Positions 32,828-44,383 of a stretch of DNA of 64,000 bases are shown in pieces. The stretch lies in the NCBI GenBank assembly GCA_946800325.1, contig OX326956.1, positions 8,907,167 through 8,971,166 on the forward strand. Reading direction: 5' to 3'. This DNA is from Luzula sylvatica (Eukaryota; Streptophyta; Magnoliopsida; Poales; Juncaceae). The notes under the pieces are model-generated. The model had not been told where the DNA came from, did not search any database, and saw only the letters and a list, made by a program, of their open reading frames with translations. Within the stretch, counting starts at the first letter, position 1. Every line of letters begins with the position of its first letter. Made by a program: the position numbers and the translations under genes.

Positions 32828-34280
32828 ATAATATGGCTGAAGTTAAAAATACTATATTTAATTATGATGAATATTCATTATGGAGGCAACTTCAATATAT
32901 TTTGGTTGTAAATACTTCGTATTTGTGGATTATATATATTTTTATCTCACATATTTGATTTATTTATTTTTTGAGAAAAATAAAGTAGTCTCCTAAATCT
33001 TATTTCTATTGATTGATTTGCATAATCATACAAATATTGTTTTGTCACATTTTTTGTCAACTTGATATATTTCTTGCACATTATTTGTCAATTTGCTTTG
33101 TCACACCTTCATTTCATTTCATGTAACCATGTTTTTTGCTTTTTTATTTAATATTCGATGTCAACTTCACGTACTACATGTCTAATTTAGTAATTTTTTT
33201 GCCACTATAGTGTATTTCCACCGTCACTTACTTATTCAAATAGTCCTTTTTTTACACACGTGATCTGAAGTTTGTTGGCAATTCGAGGGTTAGACATGAA
33301 TATTATATTTTATTTTATGAAGAGATTGTAGTCGTGATTGATGATACTGCAATAATATAGTTTTTAATAGAATAGTCGATACATTCTCACTAAAAGATTT
33401 CAGAGTTGAACAGTATAAAATAAATTATCAAAATTCAACGAGGCTTCATTTTGTTAGTTTGATCTCTTTGTAAAATTCAACGAGTCTAAATATAGGGTTT
33501 ACAATGAATTATTTTAGCAAAATATAGGGGCATATTTGATAATTCCAAATGGTTTTGTTGATTTATGTGTAAAATTACGCATAATGATAAATATGATTAT
33601 TTGTATTTTATGAAGGGCTAATATGATACTTCAGATTTTTGAAACGGTAAATACTATATTTTGGCATTTTGTAAAGGTAAATATTATATTTTGTATTTTT
33701 ATAAAAGGAAACGTGGTACTTTATTGTTTGGAAGGATAAATAATAAATATAATAATTTGTATTTTGGATGGGTAAATATGAAATGTGGTACTTTATACAC
33801 AGTTATTTGAGATTTTACGTGATAATTTCAGATTTCATAAGGGTATGGACGATAATTCAAGATTCTTGCTTTTATTGAAATATATTTGAAATTAAGAAAA
33901 TACCAAGTAAATATTAATTTGTGTACATTTTTCAAACTTGTAAATTAAAAATTAAAAGAAAATGAAAGAAGACATTTTACCAATTAATTAGTGATGATAT
34001 GTAGTACTGCCATAGTTGTGGCGTATTTCGAAGAGTTCCAAAGTACCAACTCAGTTTGACAAATTTAGAAATCTAAATTTCAAAAATATTTCCAATTTTC
34101 TTTTTGTTTGTTCTATTTCAGTCCGTGTTTCTTATTCTCAATAAATATGGAAGGAATTCTAACTTGCCACCATATTTCAACACAAACTCCTCGATTACGT
34201 CAAATATGAAATCATCCATTTGTTAATCCATTCCACGGTGATCCATGTTCGGTTAATGAAAATGACAAAAGATCACATCA
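32828..34280. other. AT-rich intergenic with dispersed phrase repeat
   Basis: 33530-33800 contains a series of GGTAAATAYTATATTTTGTATTTT-like phrases at 35-45 bp spacing, complementary in sense to the ATATCAAATTTGTCC family. No gene. Confidence 0.5.
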
Positions 34281-34288
34281 ATTATACT

Positions 34289-34424
34289 CTGTGTTGCACG
34301 AATACGTCAATACGACGATACAGCGACGCGTATCGAATACAAAGATACGACAATTTAACATATGATTTATGATACTATTCGGATACGGCTAAATTCGGTT
34401 TTTTGAAGTATCCGCGTAACACAG
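34289..34424. mobile_element. 136-bp MITE with 8-bp target duplication
   Basis: ATTATACT stands at 34281-34288 and 34425-34432. The ends are inverted repeats, CTGTGTTGCACGAATACG on the left and CTGTGTTACGCGGATAC on the right (reversed). The short length and perfect 8-bp duplication indicate a hAT-type MITE. Confidence 0.88.
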
Positions 34425-34439
34425 ATTATACTCTCTTTC

Positions 34440-34597
34440 AGCACATCATCCATCACATGTGATCCCCGTTCAAGACGACTACACGGTACTACATGCCCCC
34501 TCTTCCGATCTCAATTTTTTCGTCTATCACAAGCAAGCAAATATTTCTTTTGTTTCTTTGTTTCTGAGTTTTTCGTCCATGTCGATTCATCTTCCAG
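34440..34597 (+). other. Leader-like first exon with splice donor
   Basis: A pyrimidine-rich stretch is followed by ATG at 34579 (MSIHLP) and a CCAG/GTATGA donor at 34597/34598. It is directly next to the MITE. The downstream sequence to 35250 has no recognisable exon, so this is either an orphan first exon or chance. Confidence 0.3.
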
Positions 34598-35540
34598 GTA
34601 TGAACTTTTCATAATTTCAATTTTTTCCTTTTTGTTAGCTTTTCAATTATTTCTTTGTTTTCAATTTCAAATATCTGTTAATTTGTCTACCGACATTTTC
34701 AAAATTTTCAGATATGTTAATTTAAAGATTAATTCACGGATATTTCAGATTTAATGTCTTTTGATCCCTATAATTTTTTACTTTCTTTTCAAAATGACCA
34801 TATCTGGCAATTATAATCTGGCCTTTTTCATATTTGGAAATTACGAAATTTCAAGAATTAATTGATTCATATTAGGTAATTACGTATTAATATACAAATT
34901 GTTAATTGATTCAAATCAATATACAAACATTAATTGAGCCAAATTAATTTCCTTTTAATTCTTATTTGACAGGGTTTATTTCATGGATTTTGTAATTGGG
35001 TTCGGAGCACGTCCCATGTCAATCAGACTAAATCATGTCCACTCATTTTTTGAGCGGTCAGATTTCATTAGAACAAATCACGATGAAATTAGATTTAACT
35101 ACTATTTTTGCCTCCGTTGGTCAAATGGAGAAATGAATCTAACACTAAAAAGACACTCGTCAAAAAAAAGTCTCTCTCTCATTCTCGACTTTATGCCTCA
35201 ATTAATTTTTCTTCATGCGCAAAATTATGTCAATCTTGAATCTTGATAGTGAACTTAGTAATTAATCCAAAACTAAGTAATAGAGACTAGATTATGTGGC
35301 TCGTGATTTGGGAAGCAAGGAGAAACAATATCACACACTTGTCTATCTCTGAAACCGTTGGAAGGACTTTCATGAAATATCAGACTCGTGGATAGAGATG
35401 AGGTCGTATTTTCATGGATGTGTTTGAATTTGTATGTTACAAATTTGTAATATAAATCTGATATAATAATATGATATGCGCATTTGCAATAGATCGCAGA
35501 TTTGGAATACTTTATGTATTAATTTTAAAGGTAATTTATG
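34598..35540. other. Intergenic, no gene recognised
   Basis: An open frame at 34983-35246 follows TTTGACAGG, which could be an acceptor, but its product has no recognisable domain. Confidence 0.45.
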
Positions 35541-36045
35541 TGCTCGGATTCGATATTCGGTTTTGGTGCGGGGACCGGATCCGTGTTCTGGATCCGGATA
35601 TTTTTAGGATCCGGATACTCGGAACCAGATTCGAGTATCCGGAACCGGATCCGGATACGCATATTATGTATTATTTTTATGTATTATATTTGATATTAGT
35701 TGAAAAATCATATACAAATTAATGATTTGTGAGTGATTTAAACTCACAATCGTAAAATTACGTTTAAATATAATCACATTTATCGTTCATGTCACAAATT
35801 ATATATATTTATAGCTAAAAAGTAAGTTATGTTATGATAACATAGTATCCGTTTTAATATCCGAAAAAAAACCGTATCCGTATCCGTATCCGACAATATC
35901 CGAACCGTATTCGTATTTGTTTATTATCCGAACTGTATCCGGATCCGGGTAATTCCGTATCGGATCCGTATCCGAAAAAAAATATGGATATGGATCTGGT
36001 ATGACCACTATCCGAACCGGATCCGAACCATTGACACCCCTAAAA
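35541..36045. repeat. GGATCCGG-rich hAT-like remnant
   Basis: Dense CCGGATCCG, GTATCCGTATCCG and their complements fill two halves separated by an AT-rich middle. The right end, CCATTGACACCCCTAA, is the complement of a TTAGGGGTGTCAATGG hAT-type end. The left end is eroded and no target duplication was found. Confidence 0.5.
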
Positions 36046-36344
36046 ACAAGTCATTACAAAATCTGAGGGCATATGCTGAGTCATCGATTGAGAATGCGGC
36101 GTTGAAATCTGGTGGCACGGTATATGGACTCGTATGATTCAGCATATACCATAATCCTTAATTAACCACTGGACCATACCATGAGCTCATTAACGAAAAA
36201 ATCTATTTTGATAGCCATAAAAGCGTATAGGCACTGATAACCATGACCTAGAGGCTAGAAAGCCAAATCAAGTTGTGTGAGCAAGTCAGGATTGGTGGCA
36301 TACGTGATACATAACAATCTTCAACAATGTACATTTTTCTTTTC
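36046..36344. other. Intergenic, no gene seen
   Basis: ATATGCTGA and its complement TCAGCATAT lie near 36071 and 36140, giving a loose 80-bp hairpin. Nothing coding. Confidence 0.4.
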
Positions 36345-36506
36345 TTAGTATTATACCCGTCTTCACGGGCTATTTCATCATTTTGGGTTGGGAATTTTAT
36401 ATAGAATAATTTAGTATGCATACTATGTTGTTGAATTAAATCAGAAATATAACGTAGCATACTTGGTACATAATTATTTAGTTATGACCTCATAAATTAT
36501 GTTCAA

Positions 36507-36683
36507 GACCAACCTAGTGAACTTAGGGCTAAAGAGCTTTTTAACATCATACACTCATCTTTGCGAACAACAATTGAATGAGCGTTTGGTGCATTAAAAA
36601 ATCGATTCAAAATTCTCACCGACCTGCTTTTCTTTCCTCGATCAAGACAAGTTGATATATTAATAGTCATTTTAACCACATAA
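36507..36683 (+). pseudogene. PIF/Harbinger transposase C-terminal fragment
   Basis: Plus strand: ELRAKELFNIIHSSLRTTIE, a TGA, then AFGALKNRFKIL. This matches the HS-LR--IER-FG-LK-RF block around the third acidic residue of PIF/Harbinger (DDE_4) transposases and plant HARBI1-like proteins. The TGA replaces the residue after the conserved Glu. Only about 57 codons remain, ending at TAA (36681). It lies within the limits of Helitron-like element 2, so it may have been captured. Confidence 0.7.
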
Positions 36684-36839
36684 ATTTGAGGTTACAAAAT
36701 TTCATATATACCCGTGCAAAATGAGCAAATACAAAAAAAAATTGAAAAGCAAAAAAATGACAAAAAAAAAATTTAACTTATGAAATTGCATACATAATCT
36801 TGTCCAATGAAATTAAAAAAAAAATTGGAAAATAACAAA

Positions 36840-37245
36840 AAATGTAAAAAATGACCAAAATATCAAAAAAAATATCAAAATGTTAAAAAGGACTAAAATA
36901 TAAAATAGAAAAACAGGATCAAAATGTAAAAAATTACCAAAATATAAATAAACCAAATAAAAGGCCCAAAATATAAAATAAGAAAAAGGAATAAAATATA
37001 AAAAATGACCAAAATTTAAATAAAGGACCAAAATATAAAAAAAAAATCAAAATGTAAAAAAGATCATAATATTAAATAGGAAAAAATGATCAAAATGTAA
37101 AAAAAGACAAAAATATAAATAAACCAAAAAAAAAACCAAAATATAAAATAAGAAAAAATGATCAAAATGCAAAAAAGAACCAAAATATAAATAAAAAATG
37201 ATCAAAATGTAAATAAATCAAAAAAAGGACCAAAATATAAAGTGA
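36840..37245. repeat. 21-bp minisatellite in Helitron-like element 2
   Basis: About 18 degenerate copies of AAAARGACCAAAATATAAAT, longer and more eroded than the array in element 1. Confidence 0.8.
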
Positions 37246-37294
37246 TGACTGGCCTCATGTATGAGCCCAAATTTTTCGAACTTTATATATAAGA

Positions 37295-38305
37295 AGAATA
37301 TCGTTAAGATACAAAATAAAAGAATTCATGAGATATTAAATGAGGATTCAAAGCACTTCAAATCCGTCGTTTTTTCATCCCTAGTATGCACCATCTCTTG
37401 TCGCGAGGGGAATAGCACAATTGTTAATGACAAATAATTTGATAATGTTGTCATAACGATTCATTAGTAAAATATGAATACCATATTAGTTGTAATCATA
37501 GTTTCAAATAAAAAAAAAAAATCAAATCCAACTTTTTTTTTATTGGATCTTTTTGTTGGTCACTCAAACCATGTATATTGCCCAAGAGCTGCCGAAATTT
37601 TTCGCTTATTGAACCCGTGACAAACTAAATTTAAAAAAAAAACAAATATACGAAAAAATCATATAAGTTCAAAATATATTCATGATTCACACAAAAAATT
37701 AATACAATCCAACAATTACAAAATTGAGACGAAATAATTGACTCAATTGATTAATCCGTTCATTTAGATCCTGAATTTCATAATTAATCGAACTCTCAGA
37801 AATTAGCATATCATGTACGGCCCTCTAAATATTTCGTACAACATTTACAGAAAATATTTTGTAACATTACATATTTTTCTTATTTCTTTCTTAATTAAAT
37901 CAAATCCTAATTTCTTTAGCCATGTTTGTAGCATGACCGCAAACATATACACAACCTCCTTGTGAAATTATACTTTCATATTTGAATTCTTGAAAGTCAA
38001 TCTTTCCTGAAAAATAATTTTTTTTTATCAAACATAAATTAATAAATGCATAAGCCAAGACATTTTGCAAAATTATCCAAGAAATGAGTGAAATTAAGAA
38101 ACTAACTTGCAAGGCTGCAAAAAGCCTCTGAAAGAGGCGAGAGCGAGACCCCTGTGCAGGTCCCGAAGTAATTATTCAAATTAAGCCCCTCAAAGTTTTG
38201 AAAAATTGTAAAAAGTAATCAGAACTTGTGTTTAAGATTTGGCAACTAATAATAAGGGCCAAAATTAAAATAACATGCATATCCTAATCTCATTATTGGT
38301 ACCAC
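37295..38305. other. Intergenic with a possible reductase remnant
   Basis: Minus strand 37984-37909 reads ISQGGCVYVCGHATNMAKEI, which resembles the [20 protein letters not shown] block near the C terminus of cytochrome P450 reductase. Only about 20 residues match and no neighbouring exon is convincing. 38110-38160 (AAGGCTGCAAAAAGCCTC... CCTGTGCAGGTCCCG) looks like a dispersed plant repeat. Otherwise nothing is seen. Confidence 0.3.
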
Positions 38306-38308
38306 ATA

Positions 38309-39538
38309 GGGGCCGTTTGATGTAAAAGAATTTGAAAGATTTTGAGAGATTCTTGCTCAATTCCAAGAATTTGAAATGAGGATAAATGTTTGAAGGACAT
38401 GTGTTTTCCACGTGTGATGTTTGATGTGTAAGAATGTTAAAAATGGAAAAATGAAATTCATTGTTTGATGTGAAAGACAATTGAAAAATAGTTAGGAATG
38501 ATTTTAGTTGGTGATATATTTGTTAAGTTATATATATGGTTGAGAATCTAGTATTTTATAACTAAGTATATTATTATATCATATAATTATATACATAATT
38601 ATATCTGTTATATTAATTATAAAAATTAAAACAAAAAAATTGTATAACTATTACAAGAAAAAAGTAATAATTATATTAGCTTAATTTACCAAACAAACAA
38701 AAAAACCAAATATTTTATGAGCTTAATCAATTTGTTTAATAGTTGAATCAATTATTACTTTCATAATTCGTTATGCTCACATTTGCATTTTAGTACCAGT
38801 ACGGTACAAATACTTAAATTGAGTATTCAATTTTGATAATTATACACCCAACCACTTTATTTGTCAATTTTATTCATTCAGGGGCTCATCAGAAAATACA
38901 AACAATTAAGCTAATCAAGAAGAACATACACAAACTTTATTTGTGCAAGCAACTCTTTTGTGCTGTTGTTTTAGTGCGAAATATGGGTTGAAGAGAAGAC
39001 CCATTAAATTTTAAGAAAATACAAACTAATGTTCTTCCTTTTTTAGTACAATTCTCAATTAATAGAGATAAATTTTACAAGTAATTTGATGGTACCAAAT
39101 CAGGGCAGAAAGAGAAGAACCGGGAGGAGGATACGTCGCTCAGACCAGCAAGATCGGTGACGAAATTCAGCTGACAAAAAGAGCTTGAACCATGTGCGAG
39201 AGACGAAATTCAGCTTTTAGGGCAGAGTGACGAAATTCAGCTTTCTAGCTTGAACGATGTGCGAGAGAGATGACTTTTGGTTTCGAGATGAGCTTGGGCG
39301 AGAGAGATGAAATTCAGCGATGGAGACGAAGGTTTGGCGCAAGAGAGAGAGAGAGAAAGAGAAAAAGAGAGAGACAGACGAGGGATTTGAGTGTTTTCCG
39401 TTCATATGCTTGTGGACATCACTTTCTAGCCAAGTCATTTAAATCAAACACACACAAAAAGCATTTACCAGAAAAATAAATATCTTTTCTTGACTAATCC
39501 TACAAAATCCATCAAAGTAACTCTAATCAAACAACCCC
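38309..39538. mobile_element. PIF/Harbinger-type element, 1.2 kb
   Basis: ATA flanks both ends (38306-38308, 39539-39541). The ends are GGGGCCGTTTGATGTAAAAG on the left and GGGGTTGTTTGATTAGAGTT on the right (reversed), like Tourist/Harbinger GGGSCTGTTTG ends with 3-bp duplications. Inside, GACGAAATTCAGCTT occurs four times between 39157 and 39315. No transposase is present. A purine-rich leader-like block (39230-39400) is on the right side. Confidence 0.7.
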
Positions 39539-39541
39539 ATA

Positions 39542-40546
39542 GAGACTTGTACCGAACTAAAAATCTCTGCTTTCCAACAAACAACAAAATTACGAACCAC
39601 AATAGCTGGTGCAATAACTATAAGAAAATAATTGGGAAATTTAAATATATGAAAAATAGCGAGATAACTGAAGTACCTCTATAAACAAGAATTTATCCAT
39701 GAATTTTGCCTTGAACTTCGCATGGATAATTAGGAAAATAGTAAAAACAAGAACTGGGGCAAGCTTTAGATTAGAGGAGCTTGGAAAAAGGCGATTCGGT
39801 CAAAATTTCAAGCTTCACATTGGTAAAAAAATCCGCTAGGTATAAGTAGTTGACTGCAATCGATATTAGAAATAGCGAAAAAAACTTGCCATCACAAATC
39901 AGAACATCTCACTTTTAATAAAATCAAAATCACTAAAAGCTAAACCTGCGAAGAAATACCAAATAGTTCGAATTTCATTACCTCGGTACGAGTTGTTGCC
40001 ATGTTTTCCAAGTGAAAAAGCATGAGATTTTTCAACATTATACTCATTTTTTTCCAGGAAACTCGCTGGCTATCTGTGCGAGTTAATCAAGGCTGGTGGC
40101 GAAAAATGAAAAGGTTTAAGCATAATTTCTTGTGGGTTTCTCACGTTTGAGGAGGAGTTGACGAAGTTTGTTTTTAGAAGAGAGAAAAGGGGAGTGTAGA
40201 TCCGAGACGAAGAGAAAAAAGGAAAAGGGCGAGAATAGGGGAAATGGAGAATCGCCGAAATTACAGATTTACCCTTTTTACTGTACGTCTAAAATACTCA
40301 GAATAATTGTCAACCGTCGGTTGATCTTCAGATTAAAATCTTGTCCGTCCGTACACAAATACTGTCCGTACCAATATTTAATTAACACGGTTTAATTTGC
40401 AAAAAACATATATAATGGAATCCTTTGGAAATTAGGCAACCCGTACATGTAAAATACTTAATTAACCCGTACATGTAAGGTAATTAACCCGTATAATGGA
40501 ATCCTTTGTAAATTAAAATCCTTTGTAAAATACTTATATTAATCCC
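39542..40546 (-). other. Intergenic with an orphan leader-like exon
   Basis: On the minus strand, 40260-40140 is a CT-rich leader-like stretch. An ATG at 40046 opens MSIMLKNLMLFHLENMATTR and meets a GAG/GTAATG donor at 39982/39981. No further exon was recognised. At 40430-40520, ACCCGTACATGTAA and GGAATCCTTTG are duplicated just before the GC-rich array of copy C. Confidence 0.3.
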
Positions 40547-41090
40547 CCCTGGAGCCCCGCCCCCTTTCGGGCCGGACCCTCCCCCCCCGGAGCCCGGCCC
40601 TCTTTCGGGCCGGACCCCCCCCCCCCCGAGCCCGGCCCCCTTTCGGGCCGGACCCCCCCCCCCCGAGCCCGGCCCCCTTTCGGGCCGGACCCCCCTCCCC
40701 CGAGCCCGGCCCCCTTTCGGGCCGGACCCCCCCCCCCCCCGAGCCCGGCCCCCTTTCGGAACGGACCCCCCCCCCCCGAGCCCGGCCCCCTTTCGGGCCG
40801 GACCCCCCCCCCCCGAGCCCGGCCCCCTTTCGGGCCGGACCCCCCCCCCCCCCCGAGCCCGGCCCCCTTTCGGGCCGGACCCCCCCCCCCGAGCCCGGCC
40901 CCCTTTCGGGCCGGACCCCCCCCCCAGAGCCCGGCCCCCTTTCGGGCCGGACCCCCCGGGCCCGGCCCCTTTTTGGGCCGGAAACCCCACGGGCCCGGCC
41001 CCTTTCGGGCCGGACCCTCCCGGCGGGCCCGACCACCTTTTGGGCCGGACCCCCTCCCCCGGTGGGCCCGTCCCTTTTTCGGGCCGGACC
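40547..41090. repeat. GC-rich minisatellite, copy C
   Basis: About 14 units of 33-42 bp with the form CGAGCCCGGCCCCCTTTCGG, GCCGGACC and a run of 6-14 C. The right-hand units are more diverged. Open frames of 188-284 codons across it exist in all three minus phases and are compositional, not genes. Confidence 0.92.
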
Positions 41091-41101
41091 ACACACACAC
41101 A

Positions 41102-41178
<77 letters not shown>

Positions 41179-41226
41179 CATACAGAGACACACACATACA
41201 TACATTTACACACACACACACACACA
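41091..41226. repeat. (CA)n(CT)n(TA)n(CA)n compound microsatellite
   Basis: Short CA run, about 39 bases of CT, about 32 bases of TA, then TACA/CACA tracts up to 41226. It joins the GC-rich array as in copies A and B. Confidence 0.9.
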
Positions 41227-41875
41227 CATATTACACATTCACACATAAACCAAAACATGTAAATTTCTACATCTGCCAAATACTGCCCAACATCAAATAT
41301 GATGATTTCCTTGCAAAATTCGCTGATGGTTGCATCTCTATCTCTTGTCCATTCCCATGTCAAATATTTGATGATTTCACAACTGCAAAGCAAAACATTT
41401 GATTAACTTCAATGTAAAAGTTGCATCTTATTTTCAAACCAGAATCATGGAAAGAAAAGCCGAGATGACTGGAAAAAAAAATGGAGACAAACAGATAAAA
41501 TGCATATGTGTATTTGCATAAATCCCTTTCAAACTTTTGTTATTCTACAATCTTACTATTAACTCATATGTATACATCCTCAATTTCATATTCCATTATA
41601 TGTGTATTTGCATACAATTTCATATTCCATTGACTACAAAATAGTTATTTTATAATTCAAATTCAAAATTCATATAAATTTGGAATATATTATGGACATT
41701 TTCTTTTGTATAAACAAAATAAAAATGCATTCACAGTATCTATTGTTTTTTAAATAAATCTCAACAAAAATAATTTCAATTGTTTGAAGGTTTATTATGT
41801 AAAAGTTAAAAGAGCAAAGAAACAAAAACAAAAAGACAAAAGAGCCATTGATGAAGAAAACAACTTACTTACTTA

Positions 41876-42021
41876 CCCCTTGTCCGAAAAGCTGAAGCAG
41901 AACCTTGCGTCCATCGCTAGGGAGGGGCCTCGTCCTCTTCTTTTTTCCTCTCATGGCCAGTCGATGGGATGGGTGGTAGTGAAGATCTTCGTCTCGGTAA
42001 TCATCGTTCACCGTATCCATC
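41876..42021 (-). other. Captured first exon in copy C
   Basis: Minus strand: ATG at 42021 opens MDTVNDDYRDEDLHYHPSHR and continues through MRGKKKRTRPLPSDGRKVLL to LFGQ, then the donor AAGGG/GTAAGTAAG (41876/41875). It has ordinary coding composition for about 49 codons and a TATA-like box and CT leader upstream. I do not recognise the family. It is likely the first exon of a plant gene moved with its promoter. Confidence 0.45.
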
Positions 42022-42721
42022 GATAGGAAGAAGGTTCTTTGATGCAAAATTGAACTCCGACACAGATTGTAAGCACGAACTGCTCTCTTACTCTCTTACT
42101 CTCTTTCTTACTCTCTCTCTCTCTCTCTCGCTCTCTCGCTCGCTCGCTCGAGAAATTAGATCTGAAAAGTGAATTGGCGAGAGAGAATGAAAGGGGTTTC
42201 TGATGCTTATAAAGCGGAGCGGGTAATCCCAACGTTCGAATCCAGCTGTCCTTAATCCCAACGTTCGGATTTCGGAATCTTATTTGCCCGTTGGAGAAGA
42301 TGCGGATCTCGCAGCACATTACGATAATGCAATCGATTTCATTATAAAGAGGGTCGTTCTCTCCAGAATATTCTTATTTTGCTGCTACAAGTTTTCTTAA
42401 AACATTTTTACACTTCACTACTATTCAATTTTCAATTACATTCAGGACCAATGCAATCGATTTCATCTCAGGTTGCCTAATTCCATTTTCGTTCTTTGGT
42501 AATAAACTTTGCGCTTTAATTTCGTGATTGATAAGCTTTTTATATTTTGATCCTCTTATTTGATATTCTTATATTTTGTAGGGGTATTTCGATATAAGTT
42601 AATATATATTTCAATGTATATATGTTTATGTTTTTTGTGTATATGTGCAGGTGTATGGCAGGTGAGCCCCTCCTTGTTATTAATCATTGCGAAATTTACA
42701 AAAAGACCCTCTTCATTATGT

Positions 42722-44383
42722 CCAGAATTGGATCAAATACTCTGAGACGAAGATGACGTGGCAGGCTCGGTAACTACGTGCACGGCTGCAATTCCTGAAT
42801 ACATAATTGTTTTTATTAATAAAGACGAAAGTGGGGTCCGCTTCGAGAATACCCTTGCAGGTAAATTAATTAATTAATTAATTACAAATATACCCTTTGA
42901 AAACTTGAAATATCAAGAATACCCTTTCCGTAATTTTGTTTCGCAGATCGAACGTGGTTGTCAGAAGGGAACTTCACACTCCTGCTTCGGACCGCTCTTG
43001 CACTCATTTGGAATTTGACATTTCCGGCACCTATCTAAGGTAATAATAATATATTATAATATTATTTTTTTATAAATTTTTTGTTATTATTTAATTTATT
43101 CCTTTTTTTTAACAGTTAAAAAGCTGGAGACCATTTGGGTGTATACACAGAGAACAACACCGAGACTTTCGACGAAGCCGAGAGATTACTCAATTACCCC
43201 TCTGACACCTTATTCTCGGACAAGGAGGATGGCTCGCCACTTGGCGGCGGCTCATTGGCTGCTCCTTTCCCCTCTCCAATCACTCTCAAAGAATATCTCG
43301 CACGTTACGTCGACCTTCTCGCACGTTACGTCAACTCCCCAAAGAAAGTGCGTTGTTTCCTTTTTTCACTCATACCCTTGTAAATTTCAAAATTATTTTT
43401 GGCTGGTAATTAATTTTTGTAGAGTGCTTTGCTGGCATTGGCTCTCACGCTCGGATCCTACAGAGGCCGATAGACTCAAGTAGCTTATCCTACTGGAAAG
43501 GTTTGGATAATTCATAATTGCATATATACCCCTATTAAATATCATGCATTTTAACAATTTTGGAATTTTTCGGGGGGGCAGGATGAATATGGACAATGGA
43601 TAGTGGCGAGCCAAAGAAGTTTATTAGAAGTAACGGCCGAATTTCCTTCGGCAAAACCGCCACTTGGCGTTTTCTTCGCTGCTAGCACTCGTCGGCTCCA
43701 ACCCAGATATTATTCCATTTCCTCCTCCTCAAAGTAATTAAATTTATTCATCATACAAAAATATTATTTAATTTGTTCTTTTACCGAAATTAATGTTTAT
43801 TTTTTTTAAATTTATTTAGGATGGCGCCTTCGAGAATTCACGTGACATGTTCGTTAGTATTCGAAACTACACCTTCTGGTACAGTTCACAAAGGAATCTG
43901 CTCCACTTGGATTAAGGTATTATTATTGTTATAATAATAATAATAATAATTATTATTATTATAAAGTTGATAATTTAATAATTTGATGAATTAATTAATA
44001 TTTATTTATAGTGCGGTTGCAAATGAGGAGAATACCGAGGGCAACTGGGCCCTTTTAGAGGCTTTTTGCAGGTTATTTTCGTAATTTCACTTATTTATAA
44101 AATGGCTTCTCTGATGCGCTGCATTTATTATTTTTTGATTTTTCAGGAAAGGTTGGCTTTGAGAGAGTCTGGAGTAGAGCTCGGATACTCGGTTCTCTTC
44201 TTTGGTTGCAGGAATCGCAAAATGGTATATTAAATAATAAAATATTTATTTATTTATTTTACTGATTAGTTAAATTACAAGGATCATTTATTTATTAATT
44301 TATTTATAGGATTATGTTTATGAGGAGGAATTGGATAATTTCGTCTCCAATGGCCTGAATTAACCATCACATTCTCTCCTGAT
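42722..44383 (+). pseudogene. CPR: NADPH-cytochrome P450 reductase pseudogene, introns kept
   Basis: Nine exon remnants match plant P450 reductase, the ER diflavin enzyme that feeds electrons to P450s, in order: 42722-42860 (PELDQIL, TGA, DEDD...TAAIPEY), 42947-43039 ([20 protein letters not shown]), 43116-43347 ([14 protein letters not shown] ... INSPKK-type end), 43423-43500 (SALLAL, then SDPTEADRLK in another frame), 43582-43733 ([17 protein letters not shown] ... [12 protein letters not shown], the FAD site), 43820-43916 ([15 protein letters not shown]), 44012-44071 (GPFRGFLQ), 44147-44224 ([17 protein letters not shown] side), 44310 on (DYVYEEELDNFV). AG/GT borders are intact for most. 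Breaks: a stop (CGA to TGA), frameshifts, a lost GPGTG segment, and a 21-bp in-frame duplication (ARYVDLL). The FMN domain and the C terminus are missing. Confidence 0.93.

Larger units (their letters stand above)
36345..37294 (-). mobile_element. Non-autonomous Helitron-like element 2
   Basis: Minus-strand 5' end TCTTATATATAAAGTTCG at 37294, then GGGCTCATACATGAGGCCA as in element 1. Minus-strand 3' end GCCCGTGAAGACGGG hairpin, TATAATA, CTAA at 36348-36345 (CTRR); the next base is G, not the usual T, so the site is slightly eroded. The element shares the 21-bp array with element 1 but has a different 3' hairpin. It contains a PIF transposase fragment on the opposite strand. Confidence 0.65.
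40547..42330 (-). mobile_element. Copy C, relative of the GC-array element
   Basis: Same layout as copies A and B on the minus strand: a head with CCGAACGTTGGGATT repeated (42220-42275), a TTATAAG box, a CT leader (42105-42135), a first exon with a strong donor, then microsatellites and a GC-rich minisatellite (41090-40547). The head motif is shared with A/B, but the exon and the unit of the GC array differ, so it is a family member with different cargo and not a third copy of the same element. Borders are estimates; no target duplication was found. Confidence 0.5.

Noticed and set aside
35541..36045. Complete hAT element like the one at 29336
   Set aside because: Only the right end is recognisable and no 8-bp duplication was found.
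37900..38170. Second P450 reductase pseudogene on the minus strand
   Set aside because: Only about 20 residues (ISQGG.VYVCG) match; the nearby AGAGGCTTTTTGCAG match to the GFLQ exon is better explained by a dispersed repeat.
40484..41393. Gly/Arg/Pro-rich open frames of 188-284 codons
   Set aside because: All three minus phases are open over the GC array and continue into GA and TA repeats; no domain and no codon bias.
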